This document shows, one piece after another, positions 10,836 to 19,904 of a stretch of DNA of 64,000 nt. The notes under the pieces were generated by a model. It worked only from the letters and a program-made list of their open reading frames with translations. It made no database searches and was not told the origin of the DNA. The position numbers and the translations under genes were made by a program. The DNA is from Taxawa tesnikishii (nom. ined.) (lineage: Eukaryota > Ascomycota > Dothideomycetes > Dothideales), in assembly GCA_030247885.1 (NCBI GenBank), contig JAPDRO010000011.1:310001-374000 (forward strand), given 5' to 3'. Each line of letters opens with the position of its first letter. The first letter of the stretch is position 1.

Positions 10836-11597
10836 GGGGTCTCGCGAAAGATGTTGGGAACGCCCGAAAAGGAGAGAAGTGGAGAGAAATCATTGGCGGG
10901 GGGGGGGGGCGGGGAGGGACCAGGTGACGTGCGTAAAGGGTTATGAGCCACGACACACACACGACTTGTACATGCCCCGGCTGTTGTTCTAATAATGCTC
11001 GGAGGCGCGCGTTTGCATAGCTGGGCTTGACGATACCCTTGCTGCTCGGCGTCACTCGGCGTTTTTCTGTTGTAGTTTAGTATTGGAAACAATTGCATAT
11101 AACGAAGCCTATCTTTACTGTAGTTCGCCGCGGTTCCCCTGGCGGTCTGGCCGTCTGCGGTCACTACTTACTGTACGTATATATAGCCCCAACAGTGTAC
11201 CAATACCATACATGGTCGTCCTGCATTGCGATGGTCTATAATGGAAAGACGTAAGGTACAGAGGAGAGAAATCTGGCGGTTTCGCTTCTGACCGGCCAGA
11301 TGACAAGTGCGTTCCTGACGGGGGCTTGTTTCAAGTCTGTTTTGAGGAAATCTCTTACTCACTGGGATTACGTTGCACTTGTGGCAGTACTGTATGCGTC
11401 TCTAGGAACTCGTGACGCGGCGAGAGGCTTAAACAGCAGATCGCGGTGCCGCAGAGAGATGGGCAGCACCGAGTGTGAGTTCCTTCTTTATCTACTAGGG
11501 ACATCTACTAGGGACAAGAACCGGCACGCCCGCTCTCCGTGGTGTATAACTTTCTTTCGTACTAACAGGGGTATATATAAGAAGAACGAAACCAGCC
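10836..11597. other. intergenic
   Basis: It holds a 12-base G run at 10898-10909 and a 13-bp tandem duplication of ATCTACTAGGGAC at about 11490-11515. A 180-codon plus-strand frame covers part of it but has no protein-like features. Confidence 0.5.
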
Positions 11598-12032
11598 TCA
11601 TATTATATCATCCAGCGCTTGATCCAGCGCTGCGTTGTCTGCCGGCTCCGGATCGGGCGCGTCTGGGAGACATGACATGTCCGTGTCACGGTCGCCACGA
11701 CCTGAGCTCGCGGGGTTGTATGCGAAGTCGGGAGCCCAGCTCATGTCCGTGGCGTAGTCGGCCCTGCGGTCAGCTCGGGACGCCTCCTTGGATGGCGGGG
11801 CGTAGATGGTGGCGAAGATCGTATCGCTGCTTGGCACATTGAAGGCCATAGGCGTGGCGGCAAAACCGGTCTGCCTCTCGATAGTACTTTTAGCGTTTGC
11901 TATGATCTCCTTCTTCGGCGCCCGTTTTGAGGCCCGGAGATCACCTAGCCGACCTCGTGTCGACGAAGACGGCCCGCAAGTCCCCGAATGAGTGTTTGAC
12001 CGTGTAGCGTTCGCAGTCTGATGGCCGTCCTT
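11598..12032 (-). CDS. open frame continuing in phase after the Hfi1 stop (unrecognised)
   Basis: Directly after the TAG of the Ada1/Hfi1 gene the same frame stays open for 144 codons before TGA at 11598. An internal ATG at 11849 would give an 83-residue protein. The reading is polar with plausible protein composition: a basic block (RASKRAPKKEIIANAKS), a neutral stretch (MAFNVPSSDTIFATIYAPP) and an acidic end (PDAPDPEPADNAALDQALDD). The acidic end resembles the Ada1 terminus just upstream (DALNSVLDSALDVM). It could be a C-terminal extension reached by removing a 72-nt in-phase segment that ends in CCCTAG, a separate small gene, or a partial duplication. No domain is recognised. Confidence 0.35.
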   Translation of the reverse strand, partial: KDGHQTANATRSNTHSGTCGPSSSTRGRLGDLRASKRAPKKEIIANAKSTIERQTGFAATPMAFNVPSSDTIFATIYAPPSKEASRADRRADYATDMSWAPDFAYNPASSGRGDRDTDMSCLPDAPDPEPADNAALDQALDDII

Positions 12033-13469
12033 CTAGGGCATGACATCAAGTGCGCTATCCAGGACGCTGTTTAGCGCGTCCCTGTCCGCAGCTGAACCGC
12101 CCACCCAGCCGTAGTCTTCCAGGTCAATATCCATTGCATCGTCCGGAGGCGCTTTCAGGTTCGGTCGCAGGTCCAATGTAGGTAATGTGCCGTTCACCAT
12201 GCCTTGCTCATCATCATGCCAAGGCATGTCCAGACCCTCATTCAGCATCATCCTCTCTTTGGCAAAGTTGTCGATCCAGCGGCCGCCGTTGAGTCGAGTC
12301 ACCAGTCTGAGATCATCAAGACTGAGCGGCTCTCTTTGACCATGGCCTCCACCCCAACGGGGAGATATCCAGCCGGATTCCTGACAACTTCGCCTCGTTC
12401 GGCCGCTTCCTCTTCGCGCGCGAGTTGGCGTCTGAATCTGGCCGTCTGCACGCATCCCTCGCCATTGATGCGTGTGCTCGCAAGTAGCTTGCCCAGTTCC
12501 TCCTTGATAAAAGTCTCGACGGCTGTCTCTACCAGCTCGGCAATGGTACCTAACTGGCCCTGCGCGACCCCGTTGTTGACCCCAGTTCTGTAACATATCG
12601 GCTCGATCCTCGATTGGATGTCCCCTCGCGAGGGGAATTCCAGCGTTTCGCCCGCCAACGGCATAGCATACTGTCTCCTGATCTCCAGGTCGAAATTTGT
12701 CTTGCTTAACCCGCTACCGTTCTGTCCAGCAGTCGCCGTATCGCTGTCAACACCTCGGGCTGCGAGTATCTGGTGATACTCCTGCATCTCTGCCAATCCG
12801 CCTGCGGTTGTGCGTATGACCCCGGGCTCGTCCTTGACTGCCTTGATACGCCGTCGGTCACGCACTGCGAGCGCCATGACCTCACGCTTGAGTCTTTCAT
12901 CCGCCTTGTCGCCAGCGCCGGCGGCGGAGGATTTGACGCCATGGAGAGAGGAAGGTGCATCGGTAGCGAGGACGAACGGCGCAATAGGTTCGGGTGGAGG
13001 GTCGCGGTGAATATTCGCATAGATGGCGGTGATGAGAGAGTTGTGAAGATGGAGTGTGGAAGCAAGCGCAGGACTGGTCGAGGACGCGGGGACTGCGACG
13101 GAAGGTGCGCTGGAGAGGAGTGGTGTGATGAGCCGGTGGAGCTCCCGTTGGTTTAATTTTCCTAGGGAAGAGTCAGCATGACGCGCGCGCAAGATGTTCG
13201 CACATACGGATCTGGCAGTGAGAGAACAGTGAAAGCGACATACCCTGAACAAACTGGCTCACGGCCGCCCTATAGTTATTGAACTGTTCCCCGAGCGCAG
13301 CCCTGAGTTGTGTGTATATCGGCTCTACATCTATACGGGGGTTGACTGATGTGCTTTTGCCAACCCTCGCTGACGCCGAAGAGGGTATAGGAAGGGTCTT
13401 GGAGGAAAGGGTTGGAGTGCCATCCAGCAGGGGCAGCGAGTCGCTGTGGTGGAGGTCGGCTGGATTCAT
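12033..13469 (-). CDS. hfi1: SAGA complex subunit Ada1/Hfi1 (SAGA-Tad1 family)
   Basis: This is the structural core subunit of the SAGA histone acetyltransferase coactivator. It carries a histone-fold-related domain and acts in the nucleus. Exons are 13244-13469 and 12033-13161, about 451 aa. The family signature spans the intron: PRIDVEPIYTQLRAALGEQ, then NNYRAAVSQFVQG and KLNQRELHRLI. Later blocks are VRDRRRIKAVKDE, AELVETAVETFIKEELGKLL (histone-fold helix) and LSLDDLRLVTRLNGG. The end, GWVGGSAADRDALNSVLDSA, is typical. A single missing base between VEAMVK and PLSLDDLR splits the frame. An extra A in the AAA at plus 12335-12337 is the simplest repair, and GGGG a few bases away is an alternative. 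The corrected length is exactly 452 codons including the stop. Tho7 lies just upstream on the same strand. Confidence 0.88.
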
Positions 13470-13786
13470 GTTGCAGACGGAGACGGTCGTGGGGAAGAGA
13501 CACTGGTCTAATCACTGTCGCGTAGAACGTCCATGGAGAGAAGAGCAGTAGTATGGTCGGATCTTTCACGAGCGAGAACAGCAAAGAAGACAATAGCAAC
13601 AGGAGGTGGGTTCATATGTACTCTTCAATACGGTTGCAGGTGCGATGCGACGCCTGGTACGTGTAGCGACAGCTCGGAAGTGGTTGCCGAAAAGCGAAGC
13701 TGGGGTGCGCTTGTCTCCGCAGAGCCGCTCCCGCTCGCTACTCCCTTTTCGGTAGCCATCGAGATATCCTCTGCACATGTATCTGA
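13470..13786. other. intergenic, hfi1 promoter / tho7 3' flank
   Basis: About 320 bp between two same-strand genes. Nothing further was seen. Confidence 0.5.
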
Positions 13787-14868
13787 CTAGGTGACGTCCA
13801 TCTGCTCTCCCTCTTCGACTTCGTCTTCAGCAGCCTCCCCTTCCTCCAATTCCGACACCGGCCCGGTCTGAGGCGTGGCTGCAGCTTCTCCCATTTCCGT
13901 ATCTTGGCCCTTGCCAGGTGCTGGCGTTTCGCTCTCCTGTTTCACGGGCGATACTGCTCTGCTGGTCCCAAGTGCCGGCGTGTTGATACCTAGTCCGCTT
14001 GTTCGTGTCTGGCTGGACTCGCCTTCCGCTCCCCAGGTATCGGCGTAGAACCGCCCATATCCGGCCTGGGGGTGCCAGTCGCGCTGAGCTCGCCCTTGGT
14101 CTCTCCATCCTCTGCACCCTCCGCATCTTCCATCGACTCGTCCTTCCCTTCATCTTCTTTCTCGCCCCTGATCAGCCTCAGCATCCTCTGACCCTCATCC
14201 ACGATCCTTGAGAACTGCTCCCTTCTCTCCGCCCATTGTGTCCCGAAATCACGTCCCTCTTGCTCAAGATCTGCAATCTCGCCCTCAAGCTTCTCCAGAC
14301 TGGCCTTCTGCTCCTCTCTCGATCTCAGCATCTTGTTCCTCGTGATCTTCTCTGCAAGCTCGTCATAGCTTTTCCTCAGCGCGAGCGTCTCCTGCGCGTC
14401 TTGAAGCTGCACTCGCAGCTCTGCCGTATTGTCTCGTACCGCCTGCGCGGTCTCCAGGATTTTCGCCTTCTGCGCCGCATACCGCTCACGCTCCTTCTCG
14501 TTGCTATTTTGCAAGAACTGGATCCGGATCAGCGTGTCTTCGAGCAGCTGGAAGTCGACCAGCACTTCCTCGCGCCATTGTCGCCGTTGGTCTTCTTGCT
14601 TTTGGCGCTCCTTTTCTGTTGCCGCTGCTGCTTCATCGACAGCGGACCCATCAGGCGGCGGCGTAGGGAGCTGAGCGGGAAACTGTCGGAGTAGAGAGTC
14701 CTTGGCGAGAAGACGCTTGCTTATCTTCTGGAAAGGTCGTTCTTCGACGTTGAGCAGGCGGACGAAGTGAAGCGTATCTTTATGTTGTTAGTGAGATGAT
14801 AGATGTATATACAAGGATCCGTTACCTTCATCCGATTGATCGATCAAGCCGAAAGCGTGCGACGTCAT
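13787..14868 (-). CDS. tho7: THO complex subunit 7 (Tho7/Mft1-like)
   Basis: This is a component of the THO/TREX complex that couples transcription to mRNA packaging and export. Exons are 14826-14868 and 13787-14777, about 344 aa. The first exon encodes only MTSHAFGLIDQSDE. Exon 2 starts DTLHFVRLLNVEERPFQKIS, the conserved Tho7 block. A long coiled coil follows (about residues 85-190), including LEDTLIRIQFLQN, KSYDELAEKITRNKMLRS and LEKLEGEIADLEQEGRDF. The C-terminus is acidic and disordered, ending SELEEGEAAEDEVEEGEQ. The acidic tail is reached only if one base is added at GGGG (plus CCCC 14031-14034), giving PIPGGAEGESS. Otherwise translation stops early at 13990. With the addition the gene is 345 codons with stop. 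Confidence 0.85.
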
Positions 14869-15453
14869 GGCGACTTGCTTCGCTGGAGCGCATTCAGGTT
14901 GAATTTCACGATTCGAAAGCTCCAATGCAGCTGGAAGCGCGACGTGATGACTAAGCCATAATTAAGCTCTCGGAAGCCCTGCAGATCCGGGGAACGCATG
15001 CAGCCATTACTGTTAGCCTCATGGCACGTCAGCTGGCTGCGAACAATCACCGACACGACACATTGTTGATCACGTTCTCTTCTGCTATGATAACGTGTCT
15101 TAGCATATATATATATATATATATATATATTGATCTAGGACTTCTTTGTTAACTATCTTCCCTGTTCTTGACAGGCTGTCCAATCTTGCTACATTCTATT
15201 CGACAAACTTCGACGTGGGTGGGTAACTCACAAAGTCTAATAAAGGGAGCCCTTCTTCCTCTATATTTGAGATCTTGGTTCAGCCTTCCTTCCGAGTAGG
15301 ACGGTTTTGAACACACACATACCTTCCAGGAGCCGACAAGACATCCACCAAAGGAGAGGTCGAAATCGATATCCGGCCCCTTGTACGATTCAAATCAACT
15401 CTCGTCACGACTAGACCCCGCCAGATCGTACGCAACTTCACGTACCGTCCACG
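14869..15453. other. divergent promoter, tho7 / elongin A
   Basis: A head-to-head intergenic region carrying the AT microsatellite at 15105-15130. Confidence 0.55.
15105..15130. repeat. (AT)13 microsatellite
   Basis: Uninterrupted AT dinucleotide tract in the shared promoter of tho7 and the Elongin A gene. Its length is likely to vary between strains. Confidence 0.9.
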
Positions 15454-16448
15454 ATGGGAGCCTCGAGCCTCTTCTTGATGGCACAGCGATGCTGTATGAA
15501 GAACGTCGACAGCATAACTGACGTGGGCGAACTCCCTACGAACTCCTCCGGCCCATCTTGCGCAAGATCGATACCCCAGACCAACTGCGACTGATCGAGC
15601 AGTCCTCACCACAAATCGCCGGCGCGGACGCCGAGCTCTGGCTCGCATTCGTAAAACGAGACATTCCGAACTGGGAAGCCAAGCTCATAGAGCCGAAAAA
15701 CCCCGCATCTTGGTGGAAGGTCTACAAGAAGCTGATGAAAGAGGACAACGCGCAACGAATGGCGGCAGAGGAGCAGCTCAAGGCAGCGATGAACAGGCAC
15801 AAAAACGACAAGACGAGCCACTCGACCAAAATCCTGCACACGGTGATCCCACAGGCGAACAAAGTGCGCTGGGGCGGCGAGTCCCGGGGTCCGGCCATGG
15901 GGCAACGCGCACTCGCAAACGCAAAGGACACCAAAGCAAAATTGACCATCCTGAAGCGCCAGATCAACCACGAGCAGAGGCGCCGCGAGGCCACGCATGC
16001 AATACCCTTTCAGGCGCTGAGCCAGAAGCGCTCACAGGTGCAGCAGGCGCCAAAGGACATGATCAACCAGTACAAGAAACCCACCACGCCAGCACCAGCC
16101 GCGTCGCGCAACTTGAACAGGGACCCAGCCCCAGCTGCCCGGAATCCGGTGTTCGTGTCACGTCCGGGACCGTTGGGGGAGAGAGATAGGGCGCTGAACG
16201 CGGCAATGAGGGAGGAAGCCGCGAAACGGCAGGCAATGGAAGAGCGGTTGAGGAGAATCAAGAGCGGGAACTCCGCCGCAGCGGCTTCTGCGAGCCCTTC
16301 TACCAGCAGGAATGCGACGCCGAGTGGATCGCAGCAGCCGCAACCGGCGCAGCCTTCGAGGACGTCGACGGCCAGCCCCGCGCCGCAGCAGGTCAGGAAA
16401 CGGCCGGCGCATAGCGCCTTCTTGCCCGCGAAAAAGAGAAAGGTGTGA
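15454..16448 (+). CDS. ela1: Elongin-A (RNA polymerase II transcription factor SIII subunit A)
   Basis: This predicted Elongin A acts in transcription elongation and as substrate receptor of a cullin ligase. It is about 331 aa on one exon. The N-terminus contains the Elongin BC-box region: SLFLMAQRCCMKNVDSITDV, followed by GELPYELLRPILRKIDTPDQ. This F-box-like block is interrupted by one missing base at the CCC run 15534-15536; an extra C restores PYELLR. The conserved Elongin_A domain continues with IEQSSPQIAGADAELWLAFV and ASWWKVYKKLMKED. The rest is basic and low-complexity, ending in the nuclear-localisation-like PAKKRKV. No ATG begins the downstream frame, which supports the upstream start. 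The corrected length is 332 codons with stop. Confidence 0.87.
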
Positions 16449-17137
16449 TTGCAATGAAGGGTTCATCGGAGTGCCGAGAAGCCAACCTGGCGTGCCGTTT
16501 CCCTGAGAGCAACACGTCGAATTAGACACGTAAGGTTTACGAATCCCGGAGGACGCCTAGGTGACCTGTCCGGAATGCCAACACCAAGTTCCTATTGGAG
16601 CTTGGGAAGTCTCGTCTACAACTCAAGAGTTGTTGTTCACACGCAATGCTGCGTCAATCGGACGGTGTCGAGCGAATCCGTGTAGTGAGAGAAGGGTGTT
16701 TGTAGAGGATACGGGTTCGTGTTTAGCGAGCAGAAAGCGAATGAAGAGTGTTCTTAGGAGAATAGAGCTAGACTGAAGAGACAGCTTGTCACGGAGAATT
16801 GCATCGAGTCCTTTTGGTGTTGCGTATACCTTGAAGTTCAGCACGATATCTAGCCATGGAAAGACAGCTCGAACCGCAATCCTCAAACCCTGTTCGAATT
16901 CCTGAAATCAACCCATTATAAACGCCTCCTTGCCATGCATCTCATTCAGTATAGTGCGTCCTCATTGTCACCCGTGTATGGTTCACCGCAAAAAGCCGCT
17001 TTAGCTTTTTGGTAAACGCTTGTGGATCTCCAGTGCTCGGTTTGTGCCTTTGCGAGAGCAAAGCCCTCGCGGCAAAACATAGAGCGCATGTAGGCAGCCT
17101 CATCGGTCCAATCGGACGGTGAGGAAGCATGGTTTGC
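16449..17137. other. intergenic, convergent 3' flanks
   Basis: Between convergent genes. No gene recognised. Confidence 0.5.
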
Positions 17138-17660
17138 TTACAGCCCGCCACGCAGCGCAAGTACCAAGTGCAGTGTCGCGCCACCTTCGAGGTTGTATTC
17201 CTGGGCGGTCTTGTCGTCGTTCCTGTTGCACGCAGATCATCAGCCACCTATCCCTCCTCCTTGCGGCTCGATGTTTCGGTGCTTTGTTAACCCCTCTGCG
17301 ATGATCCTGGTTCCTTCTTTTGCTTCGTGTGCCATGTCCCCGTGCATGGTTACGTCGGCCCGGGTATTGGATGGAGACGTACATCTGCTTTCCGCCGTAG
17401 ATGAGGCGCTGCTGAACCGGTGGGATGCCCTCCTTCTCCTCCACGCGCTCCTTTATGCGCGACACCTGCGCCAGATGTGTTAGAATTGCCTGATTCAGCA
17501 ATCATCTCCACACTGTGGGATATGGGTAGAATTCGCACCTTGTAGTCAGGCTCAATGTCGAGCTCGATCTCTTTTCCAGTGAGAGTGCGGACTCTGTTGG
17601 ACTTATCAGCGGTGTCTACAGGCAGGACAAGCGGTATGATGAGAGTTACTTGATCTGCAT
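17138..17660 (-). CDS. rub1: NEDD8/Rub1 ubiquitin-like modifier
   Basis: This ubiquitin-like protein is conjugated to cullins. Exons are 17650-17660, 17539-17593, 17383-17465 and 17138-17222, for 77 aa. The reading starts [20 protein letters not shown]. It continues with [30 protein letters not shown] and [20 protein letters not shown]. It ends LALRGGL, so one residue must be removed by a Yuh1/UCHL3-type hydrolase to expose Gly-Gly. The [14 protein letters not shown] block and the LALRGG end separate it from ubiquitin (LRLRGG). Four exons in a 234-nt CDS is typical for this gene. The third intron is long (160 nt) and contains an in-frame decoy reading GCTGATGAT just before the true acceptor, which can mislead gene callers. 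Confidence 0.93.
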
Positions 17661-18394
17661 GATGTCGTGCGATGTATTGTAGTCTTGGTGTATTCAATGT
17701 GGACAATTGTAGGATGTTCCCGAGATATTTGCGAGTGGTGATGGTTTGTAGGCGGGCGATGATGGTGGGGCAGATAGATTGGGAAAGCGCGGGGCAAAGA
17801 GCGAACGCCGAGACAAGCCAAATCAGGCAAGTGCAGAAACACGTAGTGAGGAAGACACAAAGCACGAAGGATCGAAGACGTTGCTCATGAATGCTAGAAG
17901 AGACCTGAATAGGCTGAAGCGATCCTTACAACTTCTAACGTCTCAAAATTGCAAGGTTGCGCGTTTGTACTGGTGCCGAAAGGTTGATGTGCGTGATGCA
18001 ATCTACGTGGGCCTATTGTACTTCAATACAAACGAGCTCATCTATACATGTGTCCCACATTCGTGTACGCTTCATTACTTTCTCTTATTTGGTAAGCTGA
18101 ACCAGCCCCTGTGTCGCACGTTTTCGTGTATCAGTGCTACTTAGTTCTTTAGCTGGGGTATCATAGAGTCAGACCGGTCTCATTTGCGCCTTTGGGACCC
18201 CAGCCCAGTGTGAAGAGAATTCAAAAACCCGAAACCGTCTACGCCAAACCTTCCATGCCATCACGTCGAAAGCGAGGGTCTCGCAGATCAAGGGCAAGAT
18301 CCCGGACGCCGTACCCTTCAAGCATATCAAGTCCAACATTCGTAACCGAAATCGTTTCGTCATAGTTGTCGTGGATCGATGGCATCAAGCCCGC
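17661..18394. other. intergenic
   Basis: The rub1 promoter and the 3' flank of the Yippee gene. A 64-codon frame on the minus strand at 18169-18363 has no recognised feature. Confidence 0.5.
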
Positions 18395-19168
18395 TCACTT
18401 GTCACCCCTGCCGAACTGCCTGATCTTTCTCCTTCTAGCCGCCGCCTGTGGGCTCCAGACCCCCATAAACAAATCCTCGCACTCGTCCTCATCCTGGCTA
18501 TCAAACTCGACCTGCTCCTCTTCCGCCAATTGGCCCAGTCTTCCTCTGTTCCCGCCAAAGCTCGCCCTCACACCTCCGTTCTCCTCAATCTTCTCGTCTT
18601 CATCATCCCAGCGCGAACTTCTGCACACCTTCTTCGTCTCGAGGATGAACTTTCCAACCTTGTATTTCTGCGAATCCTCTTCCGCTGCTACGTATTTCCA
18701 ACCCAGTACACTACCACACTGTGCGCAACTGATATCACTGACGGTGTGGGCGCCTGTTACGAGTTGCCGTGAGACAGGTTTGTGAGTATACGTATTTGGT
18801 AGATTAGGAAGCGCGTCGTTCTTCGCTTTAGGGGTCAGAGCGGAGTTGGCATGGTCGGCGCTGATGGCTGAGGTGGTAGGTGAGACGAGATAGGCCCGAC
18901 CGTGCCGGCCTGTGAAGCCTTTGGAGATGATCTGCGTGCTGAGCGCTAGATCGGTGAGACAGCGGGAACAGCGGAGGTGAGAGCTGTGTCCCGAAAGGAA
19001 AGTTTGTGAGATTGGAGAGGCGGAAACGGAACCGGTGCTGTCAGTTGAGGCGATGCTGGACGTGGAGATGGCTGAGTCCGTGCTCGACTTGCGGCGCCTG
19101 AAGGGAAGAGAGGGGACGAGATAGGTGGGGAACAGGGTAGGCGGGGAGGGGAGTGATGGGAGTGGCAT
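18395..19168 (-). CDS. Yippee-like zinc-binding protein
   Basis: This predicted protein has the Yippee/Mis18-type zinc fold, with two CXXC knuckles: CSRCLTDLAL and CAQCGSVLGWKYV. Between and around them are the family residues (STQIISKGFTGRHGRAYLVS, KPVSRQLVTGAHTVSDI, YKVGKFILETKKV). It is 257 aa from the first ATG (MPLPSLPSPPTLFPTY). A 50-residue Ser/Thr-rich leader precedes the domain, and an acidic then Arg-rich tail follows (QDEDECEDLF, AAARRRKIRQFG). Fungal Yippee proteins are usually extended in this way. The cellular role is not established by sequence. A frame extension upstream starts only at TTG and was not used. Confidence 0.85.
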   Translation of the reverse strand: MPLPSLPSPPTLFPTYLVPSLPFRRRKSSTDSAISTSSIASTDSTGSVSASPISQTFLSGHSSHLRCSRCLTDLALSTQIISKGFTGRHGRAYLVSPTTSAISADHANSALTPKAKNDALPNLPNTYTHKPVSRQLVTGAHTVSDISCAQCGSVLGWKYVAAEEDSQKYKVGKFILETKKVCRSSRWDDEDEKIEENGGVRASFGGNRGRLGQLAEEEQVEFDSQDEDECEDLFMGVWSPQAAARRRKIRQFGRGDK

Positions 19169-19904
19169 TGCTCGCCTGAACCTGGTTTCGTTTACGAAAA
19201 GAGTATGTGACTTGGTGAGGGACAAGAGAAGAAATAGTTGCTATGCGGTAGTGGAGGTGATATATCACATGCAAGGGCAGGCTGAGGCCCAAGAATGGAT
19301 CGCTGCAGACAGCGCAACGAACGAGCAAGTTACGGCTTCACCAGGAAGTAGACGTGAGACGATGGAGCTGCAGTCGACGTTCCGGCCAGAGCGGGAGCAT
19401 GCATGCTGCGACGGGATGGCTGGACGGTGGGATGCGGATCGTCCATCACGAGATGAGGGAGATTCATCAAGTGACGTTCCTAATCCGGCAACGCCTTGTG
19501 CCTCGATGTGGGGAAGCCGGTCAGCCTTCCGAGACACCCGAACCACTCGCATTCTTCCTCATCGACGACTGTCATTGAACGCGCCTGCACATATTGAGAC
19601 TGACAGCACGCTGAGGTAGTCATCGCCGACTTCTTCTCAATGCTCGACAAGAGGATGTCCTAAGGTGCGTTTGAGGTAGGTCTTTCCACGATAGGAAGCA
19701 GAAGGAGGTAGGCGCTTCCGATATGGCAATCGTTCTTCGCAATGCAGGCGCCTCCCCAAAGGCAGCTTGCCATCTGCTTTCACAATTGCTGGATACATTT
19801 TGTTTTCTTTCTCGTTTCATCATTGAGTCCCGATCTTTAGGGACTTTAGTACCGACATTCTTCTCCATCTCATCACTACAGCATCAATCCAGCCATCAGC
19901 AGAC
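19169..19904. other. divergent promoter, yippee / kinase
   Basis: About 740 bp between head-to-head genes. Open frames on the plus strand here lack family features. Confidence 0.5.

Noticed and set aside
11300..11842. 180-codon plus-strand frame
   Set aside because: Arg/Ser/Cys-rich, no domain, and it runs antisense to the more protein-like frame continuing from hfi1.
19125..19619. 164-codon plus-strand frame opposite the Yippee gene
   Set aside because: It is the shadow of the Yippee 5' region plus promoter, with no protein features.
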